64,000 bases of DNA, from contig JAZGTH010000035.1 in the NCBI GenBank assembly GCA_036877525.1, forward strand, positions 764,001 to 828,000, written 5' to 3'. Made by a program: the position numbers and the translations under genes. The notes under the pieces were generated by a model. The model saw only the letters and a list, made by a program, of their open reading frames with translations. It searched no databases and was not told where the DNA came from. Of this stretch, positions 27,657 through 35,005 are shown piece after piece. The DNA is from Chromobotia macracanthus. Lineage: Eukaryota > Chordata > Actinopteri > Cypriniformes > Botiidae. Within the stretch, counting starts at the first letter, position 1. Each line of letters opens with the position of its first letter.

Positions 27657-30600
27657 CTGAGGGAACATATGCCCCATAAAATATCTCCCAAAAAGATGCT
27701 GTTTACTCACCAGGGAAAGACTGCTGAGGTTCGCAGCTTAATTCTCCAATGCCATTTCCATAGCAGTAACATTTATATTGAATTCCTTGAATAACTTTTT
27801 CCCAAGAGTCTCCAATCTGATAGAACACTCTAGTCTCTGGCTCTTGACACTGATCTACCAATGGAAATTAGAGTAACATGGTCATTATCCAAATTATTAG
27901 CCCAGTCATTTGTAACTAACAAGGACAAAATTGTTAAACCTAAGGCCCAAATTTAAAGGTAAAGACAGTCTAATTGTTTTAAGTTCAGTTAATCAAATTT
28001 CCCAGTTTTGCAATGACCTCATAAAACCAAAGGCACACTATCCTCTAACTGATTAAACTGCAGAAGCAGTGAAGATAAATGTCAGCTTACCGATAGCATC
28101 ACATTTCCAGCGCCCACGGCCTTGACCGAAACAGGTGCAGTTCATCATGTAGCCCTCGTCATGCTGTTTACTAAAAGTCTGATTTACTTCGTAGGTCAAA
28201 TTATCCACAATGCACTGGTCTGGAGGATAAAGAGACACGTAGACATACATAACACATACACAACGGATTCCTTTGCTAGTCATGTGACTTCACTTTCAAA
28301 CTTTGGAAAGGAGACATTATAACAAAAGGAAAGTTTATTGGTTCTTGTGCTTCAGACACAGACAGCTGTGATCTCTCACCTTTGAGCTGCGAGTAAGCGA
28401 TGCAGCTCCATTCTCCACGCCCGTTACCAACACATGTACAGCGCATCATGTGACCCAGAACATCATGGCGTCTGTCCCACTGATCGCCCACACGATACAT
28501 CACACCTTCACCAGTGGTGCACACCTCCTCATGGGCTAACATAGATAGATATAGATCAACAGAACATCAGTTATATCAAACCAGACATCTGGAGCAAATG
28601 ATACTTCTACTAAGCTGCAGCTGTATGTATATGTGTGACCAATAATGCCCATGCTACAAAGTGTTTTGAATTGTGTTTTTGTAGAACAATTACTTTATTC
28701 AAACAGTTTAAACTTTAACACTGTTTAGCCAACAGGAGTATATATTGTGTTTTTGAGGAACCCTAAATTACTCTAAGTACAAGAATAAGGGTTTTGTATT
28801 GCAAATACCCCAGGAATGTTAATGATATCTTAATGGAGTGATAGTTGTTATAGCTTTTATGTTAAATCAAAGTTACATTTGAGCTCTTAAGGTTAAGACT
28901 GAATTAGGGTGGGGTAAAAGATCAATGGAGTTTAATTAAGTGTTTTTTTTTAAAGCTCAAGGAAGTTTCCTCACAAATGCCCTTATAATTTTAACTGTGA
29001 TGAAACGGTTTAGCATATTTGGGTAATAAAAAGGGGATGATATTGTGGAAATAGCTCCAAGGTGAAGAGTGTAGAAGGAGGAGGTTGCTCTGAGCACAGC
29101 TGCCCTGGCAGCCACTCAGATATATATACTCCACTGCCAGCTAGACTCCAGCCACTCTCAGACAGCTATCAGAGACAGATGGGAATTTGTGCTTTAACAA
29201 TAGCTACTGCTTCCAAAGTGGTGTAAATTTAAAAAAATTTCTTTCCCTTAGACAATCAAAAGTCACACTTTATTTTAACTAATAAAAATACATAGATTTT
29301 ACTTTAATATAAAGAAGATTATCAGTTCATGTATGACAATGGATTCTGTGGCAAGGCAGAATCCATACCCCCTACAAAACAAACACTACATAGCAACTCA
29401 AAAAGCATCCAAGTGTGCTTGTATGTCCTATTACTGATTCTCACCACTATCAATAAACCCCAGGGTTCATCTGGACTCTAACTGGCACCCTAGTGTCAGG
29501 AACACCCATCAAAGCTCAGCCAGAATGAGGTGTTTATGTAAATATGGCTGATAAGGTGCTGAGTGACCTTTTGTTTCACATTTAACATCCTCATCTTAAC
29601 TGTTACCAGATCTCCTCCCACACAGACTTCAAGGTAATTAAAAACCTGTGAGATTATTAAAAGATTAAAAGTTACAGATTAAAATTAAAAGGCTGTTATA
29701 TGTAGCAACATTTTTCTACTAAATCTTTCTCTAACATACCTAAAGAAAGGGGCAAGGTTTTCCTGTTGAAGGTTTATGGGCAGGTTAAATGGAACAGTTC
29801 GCCCAAATGATTTAGTGTAACATTTAAATAAAAATTTATTTTAAAAAAACAAATTCTTGCTATACAATCATAATTTCATAAACTCCTAAATAAATCCGGG
29901 TCACAATCAAATATACTTAAATATACTAAAGATTTGTCAAAAATTCGTCAAAAACAATTTTTTTTTGGAAACAACACAGGTTTAGAATGAGATAATAGTG
30001 AGTATCTTATTTGTGGGTGAACCATTCCTTTAAGGTAATTTTTTATTATCCAGCCTAAGTTACGGGGCTTAAGTGCTTTAATAACAATATATTTCACCCA
30101 TTTTCCTGTCTGCCAAGCTGCAGTCATGTCCTAATCCGCTTCTATCTCTGACTCCAACATTTATTGCTAGTGTAAAGCCGGCACTTACCTGCCATGGGAC
30201 AGAACCCAAACTGCTGCTCTCTGTCATAGTTATAAGTGGTGCCGCACCACTTCATTCCATCTCTTCTGCCATCAGCAGTGCAGTCAGTGTAATTACGACC
30301 GTTGTAGAGGAAAGGGAACTGACACAAGGCACCATTGGAGTTTCCTCCTCTGGTTGTGACCAAGTCTAAAAATGAAGATAAAAATTTACTCATCAGTAAG
30401 AAACCAGCAATTTTCAAGGAGATGTACCCCAGGTTAAACTCTTTGCTCAATGGCACAATGTGATAGTTGACTGTTTGTTTCTTTTGGGAATAGCAGGAAT
30501 TATCAGCATTAAACTTTAATCACTATACACAGCACTTCTAACCTATACACACAGTCTAACATACAGCTCAAAGGCAACTGACTATATGTAATGAAAGTTA

Positions 30601-33426
30601 GACCAAAGACATTTCAATTTGCAATTGTAAGCGAGAAGAAACACCAATCAGAATTCAGTATGCCAATATTATGATGGTGCTTTCAGGCAGACTTTGTGTG
30701 CAGAATTCTATCAATGTAGGTCAATTAACAAACAGATAAACCACGACGCTTGAACAATGTCAGTACCATAACTACACAACTACAGTACCCACAATATTTA
30801 TTTTTTTCCATGTAAATGTAATCTCACCATTTTTCTCTGTACAGAAAGAGAACTTGTAATCTTTCTCAAAGTCAGATGAGGTGCTGCACCAGAGCCGTCC
30901 ATCACTGCGGCCCTCAGACGTGCACGAGTAGAATGTTTTCCCCATGAACGCAAAGGGGAACACACAAGGCTGGCCATCTGAAGTACCACCATACACCTGA
31001 GCCTTGCTATCTACTCACACACACATTGCAGAATGAGAAACAACTGAGATGAGTGCAAAGCATTCAATCTATAATAAACACAATTAACCAATGTCAATAA
31101 AGATTCTAACCCCACTCTTCGCAGCTGACACCGTTCCCCAAGCAGGTACACAGCATCTGTTTGCTGCCTTGAGTCTTGATCCAGCGCATGCCCAGTCTGT
31201 GGGAAATGCCTGCATCTGTCAGGCAGGTTCCCTCTGCAGGGTATTCAGGCAGTGGCAGAGGCTGCAACACCACAGGCTGGACGTTGGTAACCACACGAGA
31301 CCCCGTACCTAGTGCAAAAAAAACCCACATGAAAATACATAGTTGGTCTCATGATTTGTGTTTGTTAATTACAGTATACAGTTCACCAACAAAATAAAAC
31401 AGAATCATAATTTATTCCCTCACATGGTATTCTTAATTTGTATGCTGTCATTTTTTCCATAGAACACAAAAGAGAATTTTGGGAAATCTTATAACAGCTC
31501 TTTGTCATACAACAACAGTGACTAGTGCTGTATTGTGATAGTCTTACAGATTAACACACCAAAATCTAAGCCGTTATTTACGATATTTTTCTTTACAGTG
31601 CAGCTGTCAAAATAGCTCAAACATCACTGGTCGTGATTGTGACCAGATGTCAAACCTTCTTCAAAACTCATCTTTTTTGGTGTTCCGCAGACAACAATAT
31701 AAGTGTGACTCAATATGAGTAGACTATTACTGGAAAATTCTTTTTTGGTGTACTATCCCTTTAAGAACAGCATCATGGAGGGTCTTACCCAGGCTGGTGG
31801 TGTGTAGTGAGGCATGTCTCTCACACTTCCACTCTCCACGGCCGTTTCCAGTACACAAACACTGTAGCACGTGCCCGCGAGAATCTGTCTTGCTCCACGT
31901 GTCCCCAATGCGGTAAGACGTACGTGTGTCCTGGTCATTACAGCGGTCTGTACACAGTTTTTTTTTAATTCAGTTTAAGTTTTTCCCTCTCCTCCCACTT
32001 CACAATGTCCTAGCACTGATGCTAGAAGGTTTAATTGCAGATGTAGGATTGGAAATGGAGATAAAATAGTTTGGGACTTCTCTTATTCTAAAGAAGGTGC
32101 TGTTGTTTTGCTTACTTCTAGATGTGCATGTGATACGTCCACTTCCTTCTCCTAGGCAGGTACAGTCTACAATCATCCAGCCCTGGTAGGGCTTTTCCCA
32201 CGTCTCACCTACCATGTAGGACGTTCCAGCTGTATTGTCATAACAGCGCTCCGCTATTGAGCAAAAGGGGGAAAATAGATTTACCATCTGTATTAAAAGA
32301 CCATTGACAGTGTCAGCTCTAATATGATGTTCCTCACGTCTCAGACCACCATAAATAACTTAATGCCCAAACTCACCAACAGGTTTGCAGGTCCATTCTC
32401 CTTTCCCATTACCCAAACAGACACATTCGAGCATATACTCTCCAGTATCATGGGGCCTCCTCCAGGTGTCTCCAATCTTGTAGGACTGGCCTCCCTCATG
32501 ACAGCGGTCTACAACAGAGGCCAAGTAGGTTAACAGCAGCAGAACTCCCCAAACGATCATACAGTACAGTGAAGAAAACTTTCAATCTACCCACTTGCAA
32601 TGGTGCAACTGATTTTCCCTCGACCGGAGCCAATGCATGTGCAGTCCCAGATCATTCCATCTTTGGGTCTCTCATAAGTCTCTCCAACCCGATAGGAGCG
32701 AGTGTTAACTTTATCATAGCAGGTCTCCTCAGCTGGGAAACATACATTGTTCATCATACTACTTAGTATTGACATTCAACTTAAAAGATGCTATATATAA
32801 TGTCCTCAACGTGTACTCAGTACTCAGTATGTGCCATTTATATGCAAAATGTACGCAATCAACAAAGAAAACATCAGAAATAAACTAAAAAGAAGCTCAC
32901 CTTCTGGCTTTGATTTACACTTAATGCCAGAGACTCCGTGACAAGTGCAGAGCAGCGTGCTGCCCAGATAGCTGCGCTCCCACTGCTCTCCAACTCCATA
33001 AGAGCGACCATTCTCAATGCAGCCGTCTGCACAGACACAAAAGCACCCCTCTGAGTCCTAAACATTTCAGCATTCTTAAAAACGAACGATCTTACAAAAT
33101 AACCAGGACCCATACCCGTGTGCATTAACGAAACATATTGTTTTTTAAACAAAGAAGGTTTTAAAGCAATAAAATTTCGTTTTATTGATTTATATGATTT
33201 CGTTTATTTGCGTGCGTAAAACCCTAAAGATGCGACTTTACCAGCTTTGTCAATGAAAAAAACAAAAGGAGAGAAACGGATTGCAGATCAACCTACCGTG
33301 GGACACGGATGACATTGAATGTTCATGCGCTTGTCTTCTATGTTTACCGGTCGCTTTCGGCATACATTGCACAGCACAGGCGAGCAAAGTCACTGCCAAC
33401 GCCGTGCCCAAAGGGCCACCCGTCAT
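1..33426 (-). CDS. fn1: fibronectin, 5' part of gene (64 exons visible, continues past left edge)
   Basis: Fibronectin is a secreted, dimeric extracellular-matrix glycoprotein that binds integrins, collagen, fibrin and heparin and assembles into fibrils. Reading right to left, 64 exons with GT-AG borders join in one continuous frame of about 3,195 codons. The domain order is signal/propeptide, FnI 1-6, FnII 1-2, FnI 7-9, FnIII 1-5, seven copies of the III-6/III-7 pair, EDB, III 8-11, EDA, III 12-14 and the start of the V region. Each domain aligns with its human counterpart from memory of the family. Nearly all domain borders fall at phase-1 introns, as is usual for this gene. The last exons (III-15, FnI 10-12, C-terminal cysteines) lie outside the window. 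The odd feature is the internal array, which adds six extra copies of a 181-residue module (1,086 residues). No stop codon or frameshift was found. Paralogue (fn1a or fn1b) is undecided. Confidence 0.97.
283..712 (-). CDS. fn1: fn1 exons 62-63: FnIII-14
   Basis: Exon 62 is 524-712 (SPPTNLHFTSLTSTTISFTW, with EPPRSTITGYYITYEEAG); exon 63 is 283-372 (GLKPSTEYIIKIVALNNAQR). Exon 62 uses donor gtattc at 523, chosen by phase. The human III-14 motifs IDAPS and PRARI are not kept (AKPVISPPTNL and PRSTI here). Residues about 3079-3171. Confidence 0.91.
1014..1409 (-). CDS. fn1: fn1 exons 60-61: FnIII-13 (heparin-binding domain)
   Basis: Exon 60 is 1230-1409 (NISPPRRVRISNVKDSSITL); exon 61 is 1014-1103 (GLEPGTTYKINMYTLNGNAR). 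The basic cluster PPRRVR and the later WRSK correspond to the human PPRRAR/WRTK residues that form the Hep2 heparin cradle, so heparin binding is probably kept. Residues about 2989-3078. Confidence 0.94.
1512..2275 (-). CDS. fn1: fn1 exons 58-59: FnIII-12
   Basis: Exon 58 (2088-2275) ends in phase 0 after TGLM; exon 59 (1512-1599) continues with PGTDYEVEVYGVKDSLTSQR. The domain matches human III-12 (KLTGYRVAITPKSKSGPTKE). Residues about 2897-2988. Confidence 0.93.
2763..3026 (-). CDS. fn1: fn1 exon 57: EDA (EIIIA) alternatively spliced FnIII domain
   Basis: One 264-bp exon, phase 1 at both ends (KPKDLTFTDVDSTSMRISWE through LVGTQTT), matches human EDA, including ELFPAP and GLRPGTEYTV. The human alpha4/alpha9-integrin motif EDGIHEL aligns with EEGEREL here, so the motif is changed at three positions. 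Skipping would keep the frame. Residues about 2809-2896. Confidence 0.94.
3422..3489. repeat. short direct duplication in the III-11/EDA intron
   Basis: Two adjacent copies of a roughly 34-bp unit ('gattcaggctgaattgattg' then 'cagaagtttgtt') differ at about one position. It lies in the 619-bp intron 3027-3645, which otherwise shows nothing but AT-rich DNA. Confidence 0.7.
3646..4047 (-). CDS. fn1: fn1 exons 55-56: FnIII-11
   Basis: Exon 55 is 3892-4047 (DIESPSEMEVTDVKDNTITV); exon 56 is 3646-3759 (DQTEITFSGLMPTAEYTVSV). The pair matches human III-11. Residues about 2719-2808. It joins the EDA exon at a phase-1 intron of about 620 bp. Confidence 0.93.
4168..4667 (-). CDS. fn1: fn1 exons 53-54: FnIII-10 with RGD
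   Basis: Exon 53 is 4551-4667 (SDAPTDLEVTSSTPTSITVR); exon 54 is 4168-4332 (GGFDVPQEFTVPGSQSTATI onward). The integrin-binding loop VTGRGDSPASS is fully conserved; the RGD codons lie at 4211-4219. This is the main binding site for alpha5beta1 and alphaV integrins in the family. Residues about 2625-2718. Confidence 0.97.
4795..5061 (-). CDS. fn1: fn1 exon 52: FnIII-9 (synergy-site domain)
   Basis: One 267-bp exon encodes VLDSPVALRFSDIGTNSFTV through TGTQST, the match to human III-9. The human synergy motif PHSRN aligns with PPSRS here: the key arginine is kept, but two positions differ. Residues about 2536-2624. Confidence 0.93.
5152..5516 (-). CDS. fn1: fn1 exons 50-51: FnIII-8
   Basis: Exon 50 (5325-5516) encodes AVPAPSGLSFEEVTADSMRV onward with an acidic DDDDD run; exon 51 (5152-5241) encodes NLVPNTEYLVSVQCVYEGRT. 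The domain matches human III-8. A cysteine in VSVQC replaces the human serine. Residues about 2442-2535. Confidence 0.93.
5517..6514 (-). other. intron between EDB and III-8
   Basis: About 1 kb of AT-rich intron. No exon, RNA gene or repeat family was recognised. It flanks the alternatively spliced EDB exon on its 3' side, where splice regulators would be expected; none could be named with confidence. Confidence 0.5.
6515..6787 (-). CDS. fn1: fn1 exon 49: EDB (EIIIB) alternatively spliced FnIII domain
   Basis: One 273-bp exon, phase 1 at both ends, encodes 91 residues (DVPKITDLNFINITDSTIDV through TENGESEPITITQQT). It matches human EDB closely, including GLEPGIDYDV. In other vertebrates this exon is skipped in plasma fibronectin and included in embryonic, wound and tumour tissue. 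Its single symmetric exon permits the same here, but splicing cannot be seen from DNA. Confidence 0.95.
6788..7656 (-). other. intron between array copy 7 and EDB; downstream array flank
   Basis: This 869-bp intron is AT-rich with no exon or ORF of note. From about 7,390 to its right end it is the single-copy parent of the downstream half of every inter-copy junction. The part left of about 7,390 is not repeated in the array. Confidence 0.7.
7657..9427 (-). CDS. fn1: fn1 array copy 7 (3'-most, joins EDB): FnIII-6 and FnIII-7
   Basis: Exons: A 9333-9427, B 8697-8865, C 8504-8590, D 7657-7848 (residues about 2170-2350). A private A to V change gives GGEVPRDV in III-6; the copy has GSMYISG and SDSKTP. 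Exon D joins the EDB exon across an 869-bp intron whose first ~270 bp match the intron after copy 1 exon D, not those after copies 2-6. Confidence 0.94.
9428..9846 (-). other. inter-copy junction type 2 (copies 6/7; same type between 2/3, 3/4, 4/5 and 5/6)
   Basis: The 419-420 bp intron joins a longer part of the upstream flank, ending near 'cctactcataa' (compare 22,048-22,058), to the downstream flank starting near 'acatcaaaggctctc' (compare 7,516-7,530). The fusion is at about 9,680-9,697. Sister introns are 11616-12034, 13518-13936, 15461-15879 and 17497-17916. All lack a roughly 110-bp part of the upstream flank that junction 1 retains. Confidence 0.8.
9847..11615 (-). CDS. fn1: fn1 array copy 6: FnIII-6 and FnIII-7
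   Basis: Exons: A 11521-11615, B 10885-11053, C 10692-10778, D 9847-10038 (residues about 1989-2169). It has GSVYISG and SDSKTP, and a private V to I change in ELIIQW of III-7. Introns A-B (467 bp) and C-D (653 bp) are nearly the same as in copy 7. Confidence 0.94.
12035..13517 (-). CDS. fn1: fn1 array copy 5: FnIII-6 and FnIII-7
   Basis: Exons: A 13423-13517, B 13073-13241, C 12880-12966, D 12035-12226 (residues about 1808-1988). It has GSMYISG and SDSKTP. Its A-B intron is the shortest (181 bp), lacking about 286 bp present in copies 3, 6 and 7. The C-D intron is 653 bp. Confidence 0.94.
13937..15460 (-). CDS. fn1: fn1 array copy 4: FnIII-6 and FnIII-7
   Basis: Exons: A 15366-15460, B 14975-15143, C 14782-14868, D 13937-14128 (residues about 1627-1807). 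It has GSMYISG and SDAKTP. The A-B intron is cut to 222 bp and holds a short private segment near 15,200-15,250. The C-D intron is the 653-bp type. Confidence 0.94.
15880..17496 (-). CDS. fn1: fn1 array copy 3: FnIII-6 and FnIII-7
   Basis: Exons: A 17402-17496, B 16766-16934, C 16573-16659, D 15880-16071 (residues about 1446-1626). It has GSVYISG in III-6 and SDAKTP in III-7. The A-B intron is the 467-bp type of copies 6 and 7, while the C-D intron is the 501-bp type of copy 2. Confidence 0.94.
17917..19600 (-). CDS. fn1: fn1 array copy 2: FnIII-6 and FnIII-7
   Basis: Exons: A 19506-19600, B 18803-18971, C 18610-18696, D 17917-18108 (residues about 1265-1445). Private changes are ITRNVVT (H to N) in III-6 and SVPVFATV (S to F) near the end of III-7. 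It shares the long A-B intron type with copy 1 (534 bp) but the 501-bp C-D intron with copy 3, so it is a mosaic. All splice sites are intact. Confidence 0.94.
19185..19395. repeat. dispersed repeat segment in array intron A-B (intact form)
   Basis: This segment of copy 2 (also about 21,290-21,497 in copy 1) begins 'tgtcagattttatttctgg' and ends near 'gggactttgata'. It resembles 35,430-35,600 outside the gene, sharing 'gtcagattttatt', 'ggaactgt' and 'actgactta...gggactttg'-type blocks. A related stretch lies in the C-D introns (for example 10,410-10,575). Copies 3, 6 and 7 lack its end portion, missing between two 'tca' microhomologies. The family is not identified. Confidence 0.55.
19601..20075 (-). 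other. inter-copy junction type 1 (between array copies 1 and 2)
   Basis: Reading left to right, 19,601 to about 19,790 matches the upstream array flank (21,709 to about 21,895, intron between III-5 and copy 1). From about 19,790 to 20,075 it matches the downstream flank (about 7,390-7,656, intron between copy 7 and EDB). The fusion point is in or next to 'cccacacagattacaatac' (19,780-19,798). This joint differs from the other five junctions. Confidence 0.8.
20076..21708 (-). CDS. fn1: fn1 array copy 1 (5'-most): FnIII-6 and FnIII-7
   Basis: Exons: A 21614-21708, B 20895-21063, C 20702-20788, D 20076-20267 (residues about 1084-1264). III-6 reads from IQPMGNAPVFSTDVTDTA to HVVT; III-7 from PLSPPTDLNLESNPNTG to TVTA. 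This is the most divergent copy: SVMPSQGG instead of SVRPSQGG, SDAKTP instead of SDSKTP, and a final VTA instead of VTP. Its A-B intron (550 bp) keeps a segment lost from copies 3-7, and its C-D intron is the shortest (434 bp). Confidence 0.94.
22135..22398 (-). CDS. fn1: fn1 exon 20: FnIII-5, last domain before the array
   Basis: One 264-bp exon encodes PDSPTYIHFSNITGGSAVIL through SSATFTTS, matching human III-5 (PPRAQITGYRL is shared). It ends in phase 1 and joins exon A of copy 1 across a 426-bp intron. That intron holds the single-copy upstream flank of the array, which can be compared with the inter-copy junctions. Residues about 996-1083. Confidence 0.93.
22753..23031 (-). CDS. fn1: fn1 exon 19: FnIII-4
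   Basis: One 279-bp exon encodes the whole domain (EEVPSPTDLQFFEVSDSKIT through PLVGEQATS), similar to human III-4. Residues about 903-995. Phase 1 at both ends. Confidence 0.93.
23032..24199 (-). other. intron between III-3 and III-4
   Basis: About 1.2 kb of unremarkable intron DNA. The ORF at 23069-23284 on the plus strand has no recognisable family and is treated as chance. Confidence 0.5.
24200..24569 (-). CDS. fn1: fn1 exons 17-18: FnIII-3
   Basis: Exon 17 (24480-24569) encodes APDAPSDHEVENVEETAIVI; exon 18 (24200-24400) encodes GYRVVYTPSEEGSSGSTELN and ends with a short GEPLSG linker. The match to human III-3 is strong (TELNLP, then NSVTLSDL). Residues about 806-902. Both joins are phase 1. 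Confidence 0.93.
24809..25264 (-). CDS. fn1: fn1 exons 15-16: FnIII-2
   Basis: Exon 15 is 25079-25264 and exon 16 is 24809-24937. The sequence ESVTEITSSSFVISWVSASD then SGFRVEYELSEEGG, with SVNISELLPGRKYTVNVYEV, is a clear match to human III-2. In human fibronectin this domain interacts with III-1 and III-3 in the folded form. Residues about 701-805. Confidence 0.93.
25365..25828 (-). CDS. fn1: fn1 exons 13-14: FnIII-1
   Basis: Exon 13 (25707-25828) ends in phase 0 after ILKWRQ; exon 14 (25365-25533) continues with KNTHSQWMEVSIPGHLNSYT. The pair matches human III-1, including NSHPIQWNAP and FGRREVTRFDFTTT (residues about 604-700). III-1 in human fibronectin opens under force to expose a cryptic assembly site. 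The exon 14 donor is taken as gtaggt at 25364 rather than gttatc a few bases on, because only this keeps the phase-1 join to exon 15. Confidence 0.93.
25829..27710 (-). other. intron between FnI-9 and III-1
   Basis: A 1.9-kb intron separating the collagen-binding part from the FnIII repeats. It holds a short tandem 'ttatccag' stretch near 26,206-26,232 and a dinucleotide microsatellite near its 5' end. Nothing coding was recognised. Confidence 0.5.
27612..27652. repeat. (TG)n microsatellite
   Basis: About 20 uninterrupted TG units in the intron 5' of III-1, about 60 bp from exon 12. Confidence 0.97.
27711..28535 (-). CDS. fn1: fn1 exons 10-12: FnI modules 7-9
   Basis: FnI-7 is 28380-28535 (AHEEVCTTGEGVMYRVGDQW), FnI-8 is 28091-28219 (DQCIVDNLTYEVNQTFSKQH) and FnI-9 is 27711-27854 (FYQIGDSWEKVIQGIQYKCY). 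They complete the collagen-binding fragment (residues about 461-603). FnI-7 keeps the second conserved NGR in CVGNGRGEWSC. All four cysteines per module are present and all joins are phase 1. Confidence 0.95.
28536..30188 (-). other. intron between FnII-2 and FnI-7
   Basis: A 1.65-kb intron. Around 28,980-29,200 it is less AT-rich and has a TATA-like 'gatatatatactcc', an E-box 'cagctg' and short repeated 'cagccactc' words. The right part holds a MITE-like element (29,786-30,034). No exon was seen. Confidence 0.5.
29786..30034. mobile_element. MITE-like element
   Basis: The ends 'aatggaacagttcgcccaaa' and (reverse complement) 'aaaggaatggttcacccaca' form imperfect terminal inverted repeats. 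The pattern 'ggatagttcaccc...gggtgaactatccctttaa' is a very common short nonautonomous element end in fish genomes. It lies in the intron between FnII-2 and FnI-7. Confidence 0.55.
30189..31308 (-). CDS. fn1: fn1 exons 7-9: FnI-6, FnII-1, FnII-2 (gelatin-binding region)
   Basis: Exon 7 (31111-31308) encodes a linker and FnI-6 (LGMRWIKTQGSKQMLCTCLG). Its donor is taken as gttaga at 31110, the choice that keeps phase. Exon 8 (30828-31010) encodes FnII-1 (CVFPFAFMGKTFYSCTSEGR). Exon 9 (30189-30365) encodes FnII-2 (CQFPFLYNGRNYTDCT, then GRRDGMKWCGTT). The two kringle-like type II modules are hallmarks of fibronectin and with FnI-6 to FnI-9 bind denatured collagen. They cover residues about 275-460. 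A MITE-like element lies in the intron before exon 7. Confidence 0.96.
31369..31765. mobile_element. MITE-like element
   Basis: It begins near 'acagttcaccaacaaaata', contains 'catagaacacaaaagagaat', and ends 'ggtgtactatccctttaag'. Its ends are imperfectly inverted and of the same type as the element at 29,786-30,034. It fills most of the intron between FnI-5 and FnI-6 and stops about 20 bp from exon 6. Confidence 0.6.
31789..33026 (-). CDS. fn1: fn1 exons 2-6: FnI modules 1-5 (fibrin/heparin and assembly region)
   Basis: Five exons each encode one type I module: FnI-1 32901-33026, FnI-2 32595-32732, FnI-3 32377-32508, FnI-4 32116-32253, FnI-5 31789-31947 (residues about 44-274). Each has the four-cysteine pattern of the family and the terminal CxC(x)nC signature. 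FnI-2 to FnI-5 are very close to human (for example RCHEGGQSYKIGDTWRRPH and RCNDQDTRTSYRIGDTWSK). In human fibronectin this block starts matrix assembly and binds fibrin, heparin and bacterial adhesins. FnI-5 keeps the NGR triplet in CTGNGRGEWKC, which in mammals can convert to an integrin-binding isoDGR. All joins are phase 1. Confidence 0.96.
33297..33426 (-). CDS. fn1: fn1 exon 1: start codon, signal peptide, basic propeptide
   Basis: The exon encodes residues 1-43. ATG at 33426-33424 is the start; the only in-frame upstream start-like codon nearby is a GTG. A hydrophobic stretch (residues 5-20, GPLGTALAVTLLACAV-like) is a signal peptide. It is followed by the basic site KHRR before QA, matching the KSKR-QA propeptide cleavage site of human fibronectin. 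The exon ends in phase 1 before a 270-bp intron. Confidence 0.9.
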
Positions 33427-33599
33427 TTTCACAGGAGAGATGAAACAAAAGTTGCCCACTAATAGTTAAACCTTCTTTTTAGGGAAAAGCTTGAGGAAAC
33501 GCACTACTTTGCTTGCTGTGGATGTCGGGGTTACCACAGCTGCTTCAAGTCTCCACGTTCCCTCGATGCGTTGTTTTCTGTCTGTGCGTCCTGTCCCTT

Positions 33600-33680
33600 C
33601 TGCTGTCTTGCGCACCTCTGCGGAGCGCTTAGACATGGGGAGCGCTTTTATTTGACCTCCACATTCCGCCCGGGAGGAGG
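33600..33680 (-). promoter_or_regulatory. possible fn1 core promoter
   Basis: On the minus strand a TATA-like AAATAAAAG (33645-33653) lies about 220 bp upstream of the ATG, with a GC-rich CCGCCC/GGGCGG tract just upstream (33667-33673). Fibronectin promoters in other vertebrates have a TATA box and a 5'UTR of a few hundred bases, so the geometry fits. I see no cAMP-response element beside it. The start site is not proven. Confidence 0.3.
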
Positions 33681-35005
33681 ACCCATCCATACACAAACGT
33701 AAGAGAGCGTCAACCAGCCACACAGAAACCCTGAAGCTCCATATGTGTGAGCGTAAAGATTTTAAGGTAGTTATGAATAAGTAAGTGCAATGAAATGAAA
33801 GACACATTAGTTCTGTTTTGGTTTCAAATGATACCACAGTCACTTTCATATTAAATGTGTTTAATAAAACAAGAATGTCTTTTTCTGTTACAGTTAGGTG
33901 AACCTAGACAGTCTGTGTTTCTTATCTCTAGGGGTATTTGCAGGTCATTCATGAAACAGCAGGACTGATGTCATCACCATCTCATTTTGAAACTGTACTC
34001 CTCTCTCTATGAATGGAAGTTACTGTGTTGAGAGATCTACCATTTAAACATCATTAGACTGTTCTGTACTTTCTGTGTTTGAACACAATCACATATGAAG
34101 TTTAATCCTTCATATGATGATATGAGTCAGATCAGGCCACTAACACATGATTCAGAAATTCTGTCACTAGGCCAGATGTTTGCTTTATTCGTACATGTGT
34201 TCCGAGCACTCTCCCTTCACTCCGCCCCGAGCCTTTCTACCCTCCCCCAGGATGGGTGTAATCTATGCTTATGAGCTGATATGCGAGATATCTTTCTCCT
34301 GAGGGGTTTATAAGCAGTTCTGTCTACAAAGTTTTTAACGACATTTTGTTTAAGCTTTAACCAGCTTATTTGTCTGTTAGTTCACAGTGTTTTGAGATGA
34401 TTTGGATGACTCTGTCAACATATTGCTTTAGTGGTTTCTTAATGCAATTCAGCTTGTAATCAATGAAGTACAAGTTCTTTATGAATAAGCTTAACTGTGC
34501 CTAATGTTTCTCATGAGAACAGATGATTACACAGAATGTTCAGTTTCTTAAACCACTGGCAGTAGTGGGTGGTGAAACAAATCTGTTGAAGTATTTTTGT
34601 GGAATTAGAAAAGTTATAGCTGAGTCAGTGAGGTAAAAGCAGTGAACCCAAGGAGATCTGACTCCTCTAGCAAAGTTCTGGATATGTGAGAACATCTGGC
34701 TACATTTGCTATGAGTCAATGAATGACTCAAAGCCAGTGATTTTGTGCATAGCTGCACGACTGTATTCCAGAACACAGCCATACACAGCCATACTTCTGA
34801 CAGCAGAGAGGTGTTTAGGAAAATTCTCAAATAAAACTAGCTGGGAATTGTTCAAGGAGAAATAACGTAGTGGTTTTGTTTATATAATTATGAACAGATC
34901 TGTAGGAAACTAACAGACTGACTGCAATAGTGATGTGAGTAAGAGGACAGACCGTATAAGGAGGATGAGATGGACAGCTTGTAGAAGAATGAATGGGAGA
35001 AATCA

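Noticed and set aside
33459..33459. Upstream in-frame start 11 codons before the fn1 ATG
   Set aside because: That codon is GTG, not ATG. The ATG at 33,426 has an A at -3 and leads directly into the signal peptide.
33466..33849. Minus-strand 127-codon ORF overlapping the fn1 5' region
   Set aside because: It covers the presumed promoter and 5'UTR, has no family similarity and no conserved motif.
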